A DNA stretch of 64,000 nt from Lampris incognitus (taxonomy: Eukaryota > Chordata > Actinopteri > Lampriformes > Lampridae). Under the pieces are notes generated by a model. The model was not told where the DNA came from and did not search any database. It saw only the letters and a program-made list of their open reading frames with translations. Each line of letters starts with the position of its first letter. Positions within the stretch are counted from its first letter, which is position 1. Of the stretch, positions 34,201 through 44,547 are shown piece by piece. A program made the translations under genes and the position numbers. The DNA is taken from positions 34,109,405 through 34,173,404 of the forward strand of contig NC_079230.1 of the NCBI RefSeq assembly GCF_029633865.1, given 5' to 3'.

Positions 34201-35660
34201 GCGAGCGGTGCATTTTGACCAAGATGCCTCAGCCAAAAATCCATGCTCCAGTTCAGGCATTCCTGGCCTCCCGACCTCTAGAAGTGGTGGCTGTTGATTT
34301 TACAGTGTTGGAGGCAGCTTCAGATGGCCGTGAAAATGTCCTTGTTGTGACCGATGGGTTTACAAAGTTCACACAAGCGTATGCTACCAAAGACCAGAAG
34401 GCTGACACTACAGCTAAAGTTTTGCTCAGGGAGTGGTTCATGAAATATGGGGTCCCAGAGAGACTGCACTCAGACCAAGGTCGAAATTTCGAGAGTGAAA
34501 TTATAGCAGAGCTGTGCAAACTCTATGGGGTTAAAAAGACACGGACAACTCCCTACAGGCCACAGGGAAACGGTCAGTGTGAAAGATACAATCGCACACT
34601 CCATGACTTGTTAAGGACACTCCCACCAGAGAAAAAAAAGCGTTGGCCAGAGCATCTGTCTGAAGTAGTATATGCCTATAATGTCACTCCTCATTCCACC
34701 ACAGGGTACTCGCCTTATTATTTGCTTTTCGGGGTACAGCCACATCTCCCAGTAGATGCTTTATTAGGGCGTGAGTGTGTGTCAGACAGGAAACAGGATT
34801 GGTTGTCTGTTCATCAGGAGAGACTCCGGCAGGCACATGAGAGAGCCAGAGAGTACTCAGAGCAGAAGGCAGCTGAGAGGATCTCACTGCAAAATGAGAA
34901 GGTGTATTGTCCTCCTGTGGACATTGGTCAGTTGGTTTTCCTACGTCACAGACCCCCAGGTAGACATAAGATTCAGGACACATGGACCTCAACAGTCTAC
35001 AAGGTAGTTGACATCCAGGGTACCACACACACTGTTGAACCTTTTGAGGGAGGTCCCATTAAAAGAGTTCATAGGTCAGAGTTGCGACCTTGTGCGAAAC
35101 CAGTTCCCAAACCAAGAACTAGAACTAGGTTACAGACCACTACACAGCCTGTAGCTGAGGATGAGCCTGAGTCACCTGAGGCTGATTTTGTTATTGTTGA
35201 GGAAGTCATCCCTCGCCGGCTTGTGCAAGTACCTAACCTGCCTCTTGCAGCAGAAAGTGTTAGTTTACCTGTGACAGCACCCACAGATGAGAGTGACGGT
35301 GAAGGACCTGAGGAAGGTTATTCAGATATGAGAAATTGTGGCACAGAAACAGAATGTGTTAATGATGTGCATCCAGACGTTAGCGACAGTGACTTGCCCA
35401 TTATTGAAAACAGGGACAGGCCCGCACTAACAGAGGATGCTGGTGGAGCAGGACGTAGAACCTATGCACCTAAACCTGCCATTAGGAAAAGCAAGCGGGA
35501 AATGGCTGGATCTCATTCAAACCCATTTCATCTGCCAAAGTCAGCCTGTAATGCAGTCTCAGTCAGCACAGACATGGTCTCTAAGGTTTTGACAAGCCTG
35601 GGTGCTGCTCTCTTTGAAAAGGCCTTGCAGGGAGTATTTGAGTCAGTTCATGTTTCGTAG
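31293..35660 (+). CDS. Pol of Gypsy H
   Basis: 1455 residues, uninterrupted. Aspartic protease CLLDTGSQVS is near residue 43. Reverse transcriptase has FFSTIDLASGYHQ, MPFGVCNGPATFQ and YLDDILVF near 500. RNase H has VETDASQHGLG near 657 and TDNNPL. Integrase has the HHCC finger near 935-972, then D (VAVDFTV, about 1000), D (HSDQGRNF, about 1059) and E (NGQCERYNRT, about 1094). A GPY-like module follows (GQLVFLRHRPPGRHKIQ). A tail of about 200 residues, rich in Pro, Glu and Asp, has no chromodomain that I can see. All catalytic acids are present. It makes and integrates the cDNA of this element. Confidence 0.93.
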   Translation: MSHTTRGEEAGSPKETPDRSRILERAVGERKTVEVKLRGVTVSCLLDTGSQVSTISESFFREHLSVKGEDIHPAFEWLKITAANGLDIPYMGYVELDVEAMGLTIPERGFLIVKDSEHSSSVPGLIGMNIVKKCRELVHTEFDTTLQERFDSNWREAFNHLHAVHATDRLSFARVAGKDVVHIPASSAATVMARGLRTVSEDGSFLLLESVGVPVPGGLVVVPTLVSSGNHIFPVRVMNMSDEDIWLGPRTRLGVLTQVDCVKSDELCEVQFQRISADTEQVSISEHPETPTHVQEILGKLNFCGSPEQQAQLTLLLEKYSFVFATEDEDLGHTDKVQHEIHLTDDIPVTQPYRRIPPTQYSEVREHIGKLLKKGVIQESSSAYASPIVLVRKADGSLRLCVDYRKLNSKTRRDAFPLPRIDESFDALRGAKFFSTIDLASGYHQVAMHERNRTKTAFTTPFGLYEYVRMPFGVCNGPATFQRLMQVTMNDLIFQILLVYLDDILVFSETFEQHLERLETVFKRLAETGLKVKFQKCAFLQQSVKFLGHQVSAEGIGTDPSKVSAVKNWKVPTTAKELQSFLGFCSYYRRFIRGFSQIAGPLHDLVNKCSGVKKIGKVGHQFCNMWTPECDSSFEQLKEKLTSAPILGFADFTQPFVVETDASQHGLGAVLCQQQGDTRRVLAYAGRRLRQAEKNGRNYSSMKLELLALKWAVAEKFRGYLLGSKFVVLTDNNPLCHLKTAKLGAIEQRWVAQLSVFDFEVKYRPGCSNAAADALSRQEFAGEPETDPDSDFDDCITVCNLTERGTVLDPGLVSRGLECYKVRQIRAGESRSGETGTKQGNTPTLPGYTREELVGFQAGDPTLKEFRAFWDRGRRPCPRERAALSSQVKRLLKQWRCIQQREGLLYRVITDPRHGEVWQLLVPSCLRDQVLENVYNNMGHQGIERTVNLLRGRCFGVGLCEDVESWVKNCERCILTKMPQPKIHAPVQAFLASRPLEVVAVDFTVLEAASDGRENVLVVTDGFTKFTQAYATKDQKADTTAKVLLREWFMKYGVPERLHSDQGRNFESEIIAELCKLYGVKKTRTTPYRPQGNGQCERYNRTLHDLLRTLPPEKKKRWPEHLSEVVYAYNVTPHSTTGYSPYYLLFGVQPHLPVDALLGRECVSDRKQDWLSVHQERLRQAHERAREYSEQKAAERISLQNEKVYCPPVDIGQLVFLRHRPPGRHKIQDTWTSTVYKVVDIQGTTHTVEPFEGGPIKRVHRSELRPCAKPVPKPRTRTRLQTTTQPVAEDEPESPEADFVIVEEVIPRRLVQVPNLPLAAESVSLPVTAPTDESDGEGPEEGYSDMRNCGTETECVNDVHPDVSDSDLPIIENRDRPALTEDAGGAGRRTYAPKPAIRKSKREMAGSHSNPFHLPKSACNAVSVSTDMVSKVLTSLGAALFEKALQGVFESVHVS

Positions 35661-35695
35661 TCACCGAGGACGTTGACTATATTTGCAGGGGAGTA

Positions 35696-36571
35696 TGTAG
35701 CCGGGTGGTAAATCTGTTAAATATGTTATATGATTTTCCACTTAAATTTAGTATAGTTTAACTGTTAATATATGTAATTGTTACACTGTCAAGCCATGTA
35801 AAATGTCATTTGATGTAGTTAAATTGTGAAGCAGATTGTGAGTGTATTTTTATAGTTTTGGTTGTCATTGCATGTTTTGACCAGTAAGTGACAGTGTTGC
35901 GGACTTTTATTGTAACTCCGTGCAAGTTATCCAAGTGCATCTTGGGTATTCTTTCTTTTTTTCTTGTGTGGAGCACCTGAAGATTGCGGTGTGACGGTGC
36001 TCTGACTCCGTAGTAAGTAAGGGTAAATATCTTGTGAAATATACCTGTAACATTGTTCCAAACAATATTGTATGTCGGTAATTTGACACGATGGTTTGAT
36101 TTAGACGCTACTGGAGTTGATGTTGGGTGATTTTGGGCGCGAGCCGTCGACCACTGTTCGCCATTGCAGGCATGACAAGGTAATGTTGGCGTGAATAAAG
36201 CCACACCATGCCATTGTATTTGGGATGTAAAGGTTTTTTTGCATTTTAATTCTGTTTAAAGGTAACTGACAGAGTGAGAAGTTGCGCGATCTTCAGGAAG
36301 TTCCACATGTCTTTGTTAAACCCTGTTTAACGTACATAGTCCACTGCCGTATTTTGCACCGTATGTTGTATGTTGTATTTATTTTCCTTTTAAAATCTTT
36401 TCTGTTAAACTTGCCACATCTGTGAACATTTATGAGCTGTTTGCTCGAAAGACACAGAAATTATGCACTCAGTAAAACGATCTGCATTCGAAGGTTCAAA
36501 CAATAAAATTAAAGCTACAAGAACCCCGGAAGTAATTGTGTCCTGTGTGGTATCTAATTCCACGGGCTACA
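35696..36571 (+). repeat. 3' LTR of Gypsy H
   Basis: 876 bp, preceded by a purine-rich GCAGGGGAG. Differences from the 5' LTR cluster near 36230-36240 and 36360-36385. Confidence 0.95.
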
Positions 36572-36637
36572 TATATAAAGGCGTTTTCCTTTTATATCCG
36601 TCATCCTGCCATTATTTTGAGGGTAGTTTATACAACA
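36572..36637 (+). repeat. BEL 5' LTR, second part
   Basis: TATATAAAGG through TTATATCCGTCATCCTGCC to TACAACA. It corresponds to 43570-43639 of the 3' LTR. Confidence 0.85.
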
Positions 36638-36643
36638 ATTTTT

Positions 36644-36661
36644 TGGTGCCGAAACCCGGGA
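36644..36661 (+). other. Primer binding site of BEL, tRNA-Phe type
   Basis: TGGTGCCGAAACCCGGGA is complementary to the 3' end of eukaryotic tRNA-Phe (known sequence of that tRNA). It starts six bases after the LTR. Confidence 0.8.
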
Positions 36662-36663
36662 GT

Positions 36664-38145
36664 ATGAGCCTTGTGGATGCTAACGAAAACGCAGCTGCAG
36701 CTGCTGAAACGGCTGAAGATGAATAAGATGAGAGCAGGGTACCACCAGAGGTGCTACTACACGAGTTTTGAATCAGATTGACTTGGAAATTGTCAAGCCA
36801 AATCCGGATACTGACCACTTCAGCATTTTATTGGATGTACTGGGCGTTAAGGAGGACAGTTTGTTTGACCTCAACTGTGGAATAGAACGGCTAACTACAT
36901 TGGATGACTTGGAGGCCGAGATTGAAACCGCTGAGCAGTACAGGGAGCAGGTTATCATGACAAGGAGCCATGCACAACGCATGATATGGAGCAAGGAAGA
37001 ACTGAACACAACGGCAGCACCGCAGAGGGTGCGCGATGCTAATTCGAATGACTCTGCTAGATCGCCAGCACAGAGACAATCAGTAAAGCTACCAAGGTTG
37101 GTCACTGACAAATATAACGGAGATGTCAATATGTGGCAGGAATTTAGGAGCCAGTATGAGACTGCTATTCACAAAAAATGATGCACTGGGCAATAGAGAG
37201 AAGTTCACCTGAAAACCTATCTCACTGGACCAGCTACAAAGGCAGTAGCAAGACTGCCCTTAATAGATTATGATAGCACAACCATTTTGCTACAAAGTAG
37301 ATTTGGAAGGAAGGATCTAGTGATTAGCGCTCACATGTCAAAGCTACTGAATCTAACGCCTGTGAAAAAAATCCTCTGACATGAATGCATTGAGGCAGTT
37401 ATATGATGAATGTGAAATTCAGATTAGGAGCTTGGAGTCACTGGGTGTAGTGTCGGAAACCTACGGAAGTCTGCTATGCCCAATCTTACTGCATATGATT
37501 CCGGATGACATAGCTCTTGAATATAGTCTTCAGAGGGGAATGGATGGTGAGTGGAAGGTGTCTGAGATCGTCAAATTCTTACAGAAGGAGGTTCAGAGCA
37601 GGGAAAGAGCACTACAAATGACAAAATCACCCAACCAACAGAAATCAGAGAGCAAGCCATGGAAACAGGCATGCTCATCCAGTGAAGCGAAAATCAAAAG
37701 ACCTAGCATGCAATCTGCTGATGCCCTGCACACAGCCAGCCAGAAGATACACAATTGTTTATTCTGTGACAGTGCAGACCATAAACCAGAACAGTGCCCA
37801 GACCACAACGTTGCTGAATGCAAAAACAAATTAAAGAAAATGGGAAGATGCTTTCTATGCTTAGGAAAGAAGCACATTGCCAAATTCTGCAAGGTGAAGG
37901 ATGTATCATGTGCAACATGTGGAAGGAGACATCACATTGCTGTGTGCACTGGCAAGAAAGATGAGGAGCAGCCCCCCATCGCTTCTGAAGATGCTGTTGT
38001 TTCCTCAGTCATTCCTCATTCAGCGAAGATGAAACCGGATGGACAGAACACTGTGCTGCTACAAACACCTAAAGCATGGGTGGAAGGCCCAGGGGACAGG
38101 AAGAGAGTTCGTTTCTGGAGGCAGTCAGATGAGCTTCATCCATGA
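36664..38145 (+). pseudogene. BEL gag region
   Basis: The ATG at 36664 opens a short frame (MSLVDANENAAAA) that stops at 36726. Gag then continues in other frames: LTTLDDLEAEIETAEQYREQ, the DUF1759-like KLPRLVTDKYNGDVNMWQEF at about 37100, and LESLGVVSETYGSLL near 37440. Cys-rich knuckles lie near 37760-37950 (CLFCDSADHKPEQC, CFLCLGKKHIAKFC, CATCGRRHHIAVC). Stops at 37179 and 37376 and frameshifts inactivate it. Confidence 0.8.
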
Positions 38146-39149
38146 AAACCTTGTGGAGAGCCTGAAGTTACCAGTAATCAGACAAGAGACACTCACCCGT
38201 CACACGTTTGGCTCCTCTGTCCCTACAATGTCATGATGCAGCACAGTGAAAGTCATCTTGGGGAAGGTCTGGGACACCCAGCAGAGAATTGAAATAGAGG
38301 CTTCATCACTACTCAGCAGTGATTAGGTTTCCGGTGCCCAGATCCAACATGAACTCAAGGGAAAGAGACTGAAGCTAGCAGACTTCCCAGGAAATGAAGA
38401 TGATCCTGAGCTCTCCATCCTCATAGGAGCAAACTACTACTGGCAAATAGTATCAGGCAGAGTGGAGAGACTGACAGACACTTTGGTTGCATTGGACAGC
38501 ACCTTTGGATGGTCTGTGCAGGGACCAGTGTCCATGTCAAGTGTCGCCAAGGCAACATGCATGTTCATCCCCATCTCTGGGTATCACAAGTGAGAAACCA
38601 CAGAACCCAGCTGAAGAAGAGGCTCTACAGATGTTCGAGAGAACAACAACCTTCAAAGATGGGCGATACCAGGTAGAGTTGCCATGGAAACCATAAAGAA
38701 CAGAACTCCCAAACAACTACAGAATTGCCAAGAAAAGGTTTGAAGGTTTGAAGTAAAGACTAAAGAAATATGTTACATTGTACAGCAGGTACAACGAAGT
38801 AGTGGAGGACTACTTACAACAGGACATAGCAGAGGACGTGCCAAAGGATGATGCAAGTGCAGACAACGTGAAATACTACTTACCTCACCATGCAGTACTT
38901 CGAGAGGACAAGATGACAACAAAACTGCGAGTAGTGTTTGATGCTTCATCCCATGAAGATGGCTGTTCATCCCTCAACGACTGTCTACTCACAGGATCCA
39001 ACCTGAATCCAGACATCCTCAACGTCCCGATTAAGTTCAGGCAACATGAGATCGCCTGAACCGGCCCACCAGAGGGAGAAGAAGATGAAGAGCTGCGCAT
39101 GCTGAGGATGACCCGAGTGGTGTTTGGAGCTTCCCCAAGCCCATTTTTC

Positions 39150-39262
39150 AATTCAATTCAATTCAATTTTATTGTCATTAAAAACAATGTACAGGCACAT
39201 GTTAAAAATGAAATGAGGGGAACCACAGTAGCCGCTGCGTCCAGCGCGCCGCCATCTTTTTA
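39150..39262. mobile_element. Short repeat insertion in BEL RT
   Basis: About 112 bp starting with TTCAATTCAATTCAATTTTA splits the reading SPF/LLAATTKKH of BEL reverse transcriptase. The TTCAATTCAATTTTATT motif is common at ends of fish repeats. The family is not identified and the limits are uncertain by a few bases. Confidence 0.55.
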
Positions 39263-39603
39263 CTTGCTGCTACAACCAAGAAGCACTTGAAACAATATGA
39301 AACAGAACATCCACGAGTTGTAGAGACACAGAGAGAGTCACTCTATGTAGATGATTTCATTTCAAGTGCACACAATATGTAAGTGGCTTACTCTGTGACC
39401 ACAACTGCTAAGCAAATGCTGTCGACCGCAGGCATGGACCTCTGCAAGCGGATGACGAACTCTCCTGAGCTGAAAAAGACATGGGAGGAGAGCGAAAGTG
39501 ACCACACGATGGCGCCAGAGACACAAGGAGCAGTGCTGAAAGTGTTAGGCTTAGTGTGGGGACCAGAAACAGATGACTTCACGTTTGACCTCAGGCCACT
39601 GAT

Positions 39604-39655
39604 CTACTACTACTACTACTACTTTCGGCTGCTCCCGTTAGGGGTCGCCACAGCG
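39604..39655 (-). mobile_element. 52-bp RTE-type LINE stub
   Basis: A minus-strand copy of only the last bases of the LINE seen at 62156-62207: a (CTA)n tail complement and then TTTCGGCTGCTCCCGTTAGG. A perfect 17-bp duplication, GACCTCAGGCCACTGAT, is at 39587-39603 and 39656-39672. It adds an in-frame Tyr run to the BEL pol reading. Confidence 0.95.
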
Positions 39656-40099
39656 GACCTCAGGCCACTGATGCGCATTCTAAAACAGAAGGAGAATACA
39701 AAGTGTGTTTTGCAGTCGGCTGCACGCATCTATGACCCTCTTGGGTTCCTGACTCCCTCACAGTCAGAGTCAAGTGCATGTTTCAAGAAATGTGGGAGAG
39801 AGGATTCTCCTGGGATGAGGAGCTACCACCAGGTGTGACTCAAGAATGGCAACAGTGGTGTTCGAACTACCTCAGCTACATCGGCTCACCATTCCAAGGT
39901 GGTACAGAATAGACATGCAGCCGCGGAACAGCCACAAACTGAGACTACATGTGTTCTGTGATGCCAGTGAAAAGGCTTACAGTGCTGTAGCTTACCTGCA
40001 AGGTGAAACGCGAGACGGAGAACTTACAGCGAGCTTAGTCGTGTCCAAGTCCAGGGTAGCCCCTCTCAAGAAAATGATGCTGCCACGTCTGGAGCTCAT

Positions 40100-41438
40100 G
40101 GAAGCTGCGTTCGACACAGTGAACCATCAGATCCTCTTCTCTACCCTCGAGGGGCTGGCTGGGTGTCACAGGCTCTGCATTCTCAATGTTTGCATCCTAC
40201 CTGACGCGTCGCTCCTACCAGGTGACATGGAGGGGATCTGTGTTGGAGCCTTGCAGGTTGACTACAGGTGTTTCACAGGGTTCGGTTCTGGGTCCTCTCC
40301 TTTTCTCCCTGTACACGACATCCCTGGGTTCTGTTATTCGCTCGCATGCCTTCTCTTACCATTGTCATGCCGATGACACCCAGCTGATCTTGTTCTTTCC
40401 TCCCTCTGACATACAAGTAGAGACACGCATTGCTGAGTGCTTGACTGACATCTTGGAGTGGATGGCGACACACCAGCTGAAGCTCAATCTGGACAAGACA
40501 GAGCTGATGTTCCTCCCGGGGAAAGGTTGCCCGCACCGAGACCTGGCCATCACCATTGACAACACCGTGGTGACGCCAACTCGGACTGTGAGGAATCTGG
40601 GTGTGATCCTGGATGACCAACTGTCGTTTGCTGCAAACACTGCATCGGTTTCTCGCTCCTGCAGATTTCTCCTCTATAACATCAGGAGGATTCACCCATT
40701 TCTCACTGACAAGATGGCACAGGTGCTCATCCAGGCTTTGGTCATCTCCCGGTTGGACTATGGCAACTCCCTACTTGCTGGCGCCCCGGTGTGGGTCATC
40801 AGACCTCTGGAGCTTTTTCAGAAAGCTGGTGCTCGTCTGGTGTTCAACCATCCTAAGTTCTCCCACACAACTCCCCTTCTCATGTACCTACACTGGCTCC
40901 CAGTAGCTGCTCGCATCCAGTTTAACACTCTGGTGCTAGCCTACAGGGTAGTGAAAGGAACACCTCCTTCCTATCTCCAGGCCATGGTCAAGCCCTACAC
41001 CCCCACCCGACCACTTCGCTCTGCTGCCTCAGGACGCCTGGTTGCCCCGTCGCAAAGAGGCCCCTGCTGCTGATCGACCTGGTCACGGCTCTTTTCTGTC
41101 CTGGTCCCACAGTGGTGGAATGAACTCCCCACTGACGTCAGGATAGCGGAGTCGTTGCCCATCTTTCGGTGCAGGTTGAAAACTCACCTCTTCAAGAACT
41201 ACTACCCTGTTACTTGTTCTTAGCACTTATTGTATTCACTCATTAAAAAAAATCTCTTTCTTGCGCTTTTACTTTACTACTGGTTTTCCTCGTAGATGCT
41301 TGTTTAGATGCACTTATGACCTCTGATGACTAGTAGTTCTCCTGATTTCCTATGTTAAATGCACGTATTGTAAGTCATTTTGGATAAAAGCATCAGCTAA
41401 ATGACTGTAATGTAATGTAATGTAATGTAATGTAATGA
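40100..41438 (+). mobile_element. L2-type LINE, 5'-truncated
   Basis: Inserted in BEL RNase H after LELM. The reading resumes at IGARLANHLMTT near 41439. It carries the second half of an L2 reverse transcriptase (AFDTVNHQIL, GVSQGSVLGPLLFSLY, HADDTQLILFF, TVRNLGVILDDQLSF, ISRLDYGNSLLAG, LHWLPVAARIQF). The untranslated end has TTTTGGATAAAAGCATCAGC and a (TAATG)n tail typical of fish L2. Confidence 0.85.
40186..41073 (+). pseudogene. L2 ORF2 C-terminal half
   Basis: Open for 295 residues from RT motif B (VSQGSVLGPLLF) through the catalytic ADD (HADDTQL) and thumb to the conserved end HWLPVAARIQFNTLVLAYRV. A frameshift near 40180 separates it from motif A. The endonuclease and first RT motifs are missing because of truncation, so it is inactive. 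Confidence 0.8.
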
Positions 41439-43243
41439 TTGGAGCGAGACTAGCCAACCACTTGATGACCACTCTGAAAATGGAAAAAAAACAGATCAGA
41501 ATGTGGACGGATTCTATGATTACGCTGCTCTGGATTTGCAGCTCAGCTCAGAAGTGGAAATAGTTTGTCGTAAACAGAGTGACAGGGAACCAGTCCTTGA
41601 CCAACCCAGAGTCGACACACATGGAAGGGAGGGCAAATCCAGCTGATCTCCCTACCCGAGGACAGACTGTTGAAAACCTGATACAGAGCCAGATATGGTG
41701 AGGACCTTGTTCCAAAAGAGGTGAACACAGAACTCAAGTCCAGTCGCCAGGTCACTATACAGCTCACTGTAAATGACACAGACCTCCCTGAACCAGACCA
41801 GAAAAGAACCTTTGGAGTGACTGCTTGGATTAAGAGATTCATAGCCAATGCTCGAATGAAAACAAAGACACAAGGAGAACTGACTGCTGATGAGCTCTTT
41901 GAGGCAGAAAAGTACTGGATCAAAGTAACACAACAACAGTTTCAGTCAGGAGATCAAACTACTGAAGGCAAGAAAATACCTAAACAATGACTGTAAAATC
42001 AAAGAACTCAAACCATTCCTGGGTGAACATGAACTACTCAGTGTGAGAGGAAGACTGCAACATCCAACTTCACCTTCAGAGAGCAGCACCCATGGGTTCT
42101 GCCCAGCAAACACAGATACTCAGAAATGTTGATACAGAACCACCATGAGAAGGTGATGCATTCAGGAGTGAGGGACACTCTAGTACAAGTAAGAGAGAGA
42201 TACTGGATCGTGGGCGCTAGACAGCTAGTCAAGAGTGCTGTGGCAATATGCCCAGTCTGCAAGAGATTTAAGGCAAAGGCTGGACGGCAGATCACTGCAC
42301 TCCTCCTGAAAGACAGAATAATTGAATCCCCACCATTCGAAGTCACAGGTGTGGATTTTGCAGGACCGCTTTAGGTGAAGGCAGATGGATCTGCCTGTGT
42401 GCACTGTTCACCTGTCTTGTAACCAGGGCAGTGCACCTGGAACTGGTCTCAGATCAGCCAACAGAGACATTCCTGTTAGCTCTGAAAAGATTCATCTCTA
42501 GAAGATTATGCAAGGTAATCTACTCAGACAATGCAAAAACATTCAAGAGAGCTGATCAAGATTTGAAAGAGCTGTGGAAAGCCATCAAAGATCCTCAACT
42601 GTTGGAGTTCTTCTCGGAAAGGCTCATCACCTGGAGGTTCATAGCCAAGCGAGCAGCCTGGTGGGGTGGATTCTGGGAGCAGCTCGTCAGATCAATAAAA
42701 ACATGCCTGAAGAAAGTTCGCGGAAGAGCTTCACTCTGAAGAGATGTGCACAGACCTGACAGAGGTTGAGGCTATCCTAAACTCTAGGTCTCTGACATTT
42801 GTGCACAATGAAGTGGACGAACCACAGCGACTGACCCCCGCCCACTTCCTGGTGGGTAAACGACTCACATCTCTACCACTCAAGCCATTCCCGGCTGACA
42901 CACAGCATCCAAATGCTAAAAGGGAAGAGATCACCCGACGATGGAAATACAGACAGAGACTCACAACCAGCCGGCGTAAGGACTACCTATTGGATTTGAA
43001 GTCAGCACATCGCTGTGACACACCGCCACCCACCCCTTTGAAAGTGGGTGACGTTGTACTCATTGGAGAAGCTAACACACCCAGGCAAACCTGGAAACTG
43101 GGAAGAATCAAAGAACTGTTTCCAGGCCGAGATGGTCTTGTTAGGTCGTTTGCACTACCTCAGGGACTTTGTTGAGGAGACCTATTCAGTTACTATTTAG
43201 TTTGGAGATTTAGATGAACAAAGTAGTTCATCGAGGGGGAGAA

Positions 43244-43639
43244 TGTTGTAACTTAATAGATTACATGATTGAGATTGATTGACTGAAATTCATTGAAAGC
43301 TGTTTATGTTATTTACAGTATTTACATTATTTACAGTTAAAAAAAGAGTTAAAATATATCTTATTTGTATTACGTTTGATATATTGGAGATACATTTGTG
43401 TTGGATTAGTTAAGATACTGTTAAGAAACTACGACTACCAGAATGTTTTGTGAGAAAGTCAAAGTTAACCATGCTATGAGGACACCCATTCTGTCCGGAG
43501 AAAGCAATGCCAAGTGAAAATTAGTTTAGCTCTCGAAAGTTGTAATGTTTTGATTGATTGCACCACCCTTTTTTACATAAAGACCTTTTCGTTTTATATC
43601 CGTCGTCCTGCCATTATTTTGAAGGTAATTTATACTATA
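43244..43639 (+). repeat. 3' LTR of BEL
   Basis: Begins TGTTGTAACTTAATAG after a purine-rich CGAGGGGGAGAA and ends near TATACTATA. The final bases differ from the CAACA of the 5' LTR. Confidence 0.9.
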
Positions 43640-43821
43640 ATTAACCCTAACATGCAAGTCATCTTTTGATGGACGGAGGCAACCGGAGTACCCGAAGGAA
43701 AGCCACGCAGACACGGGAAGAACATGCAAACTCCACACAGAAAGGACCTGGACGGCCTGGGGTTCAAACCCAGGACCTCGTTGCTGGGAGGTAACAGCGC
43801 TAACCACTGGGCCACCGTGCC
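43640..43821 (-). mobile_element. SINE head segment (part 1), tRNA-derived
   Basis: Read on the minus strand from 43821. The head starts GGCACGGTGG, and the A box TGGCCCAGTGG is at 43814-43804. B-box-like GGTTTGAACCC follows at about 43771-43761, then a body with GGAGTTTGCATGTTCTTCCC. It is a fish tRNA-derived SINE. The same SINE continues at 28560 on the other side of the BEL element and ends near 27975. Confidence 0.8.
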
Positions 43822-43826
43822 TGGAG

Positions 43827-43971
43827 CGGCACAAAGTGCAGAGAATATATCTGAGATGCTGAAATAGATGTTAGGTTACTTCCGTACATGACTGAGTTAG
43901 ATGGACATGACATAGCATACGTACAATGTAGAGTACAGTACAAAATAGTTGGTTTTATTTGACAATGTTAA
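43827..43971. other. No recognised feature
   Basis: AT-rich sequence between the SINE head and an LTR; no coding or repeat signal seen. Confidence 0.5.
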
Positions 43972-44547
43972 TGTCACGACGGGAGCAGGAAGGTAGGAAC
44001 CAAATGTAGACAACGGCGACAGGCTGGTCCTGAACAATGATTTAATTAAAGCAAAACAGACTTTAAAAAAAAAACAGGAACGTAGATATAGGCAGCAAGG
44101 AAGGCTCGATACAAGGCGCAAAGTATCCGGCTGCCAAACGTCAACATGACAATCTGACAAAGAGTCGGGTGAGCCCGGGGGGGGGGGGTATAATTGCTGG
44201 GGAGCCAATCAGGGAATGGGAACAGGCAAGCAAGGCAGGGCCAGAAAAGGCAAGCCAATCAGGGAATGAGGAACAGGTACGAAAGGCAGGGGCAGAAACA
44301 CAACCATGACAAGACCCCCCTTCCCAACGGGACGGATTCCAGACGTCAAATGAACGAACCAGGAGCACCAAGCAGGGTGGGCGGAGGGGGTCCAGGGGAG
44401 GGCGACCAGGACGCAGGTCTGAAGGGCGGAGCAGCTTTGGTGGACGGGCAGGTGGATGCCCTGGCGGCCAGTGATGTGGATGGGCTTAGACCGCCGCTTG
44501 GGAGGTAAGCAACGTAAACAGGACCGCTGCTCGGGAGGTCGGCGAGG
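43972..44547 (-). mobile_element. LTR retrotransposon fragment: 3' LTR and polypurine end
   Basis: On the minus strand, TGTCATGGTTGTG (44311) to CGTCGTGACA (43972) is a 340-bp LTR. It is preceded by the purine-rich tract complementary to GACCCCCCTTCCC. About 210 bp of internal, mostly non-coding sequence remains before the next LTR. It is a Gypsy-like arrangement, with no pol motif visible. Confidence 0.6.

Larger units (their letters stand above)
28891..36571 (+). mobile_element. Near-intact Ty3/Gypsy (element H)
   Basis: A complete LTR retrotransposon of 7.7 kb. LTRs at 28891-29766 and 35696-36571 have perfect ends TGTAGCC/GGCTACA, and TATA or TATATA is duplicated around it. The primer site TGGTACCAGGAGTGGGG (29773) matches tRNA-Leu(UAA). 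Gag and pol are both open and overlap by four bases. By eye the LTRs differ by about a dozen substitutions and a few short indels, roughly 98% identity, so the insertion is recent. It is the best candidate for an active retroelement here. Confidence 0.95.
38146..43175 (+). pseudogene. BEL pol region
   Basis: A poorly preserved protease zone is followed by reverse transcriptase: YLPHHAVLRED and KLRVVFDASS near 38880-38945, RVVFGASPSPF near 39120, and SLYVDDFISSAHN near 39340. RNase-H-like VFCDASEKAYSAVAYLQ follows near 39950. Integrase has VCKRFKAKAGRQ and VDFAGPL near 42260-42370, then YSDNAKTFKRA near 42520. A C-terminal domain near 42760-43170 has EAILNSRSLTFV, VGKRLTSLP and VGDVVLIGE. It is split by three insertions and many frame errors. 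Confidence 0.8.
28561..43639 (+). mobile_element. BEL/Pao retrotransposon, itself heavily invaded
   Basis: A 5' LTR (28561-28890 plus 36572-36637) and a 3' LTR (43244-43639) begin TGTTG. The 5' one ends CAACA. The 5-bp duplication ATTAA is at 28556-28560 and 43640-43644. A tRNA-Phe-type primer site follows at 36644. The interior encodes BEL-type gag (DUF1759-like), zinc knuckles, reverse transcriptase with YVDD, RNase H and integrase. It hosts four insertions: a complete Gypsy in its 5' LTR, a repeat of about 110 bp near 39150, a 52-bp LINE stub at 39604, and an L2 LINE at 40100. It inserted into a SINE. Confidence 0.9.

Noticed and set aside
43761..43821. Functional tRNA gene on the minus strand
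   Set aside because: It is the tRNA-like head of a SINE, followed by a SINE body and split by the BEL element.
44194..44508. Gly/Arg-rich open frame of 104 codons
   Set aside because: It spans an LTR boundary and a polypurine region; no homology or start context.
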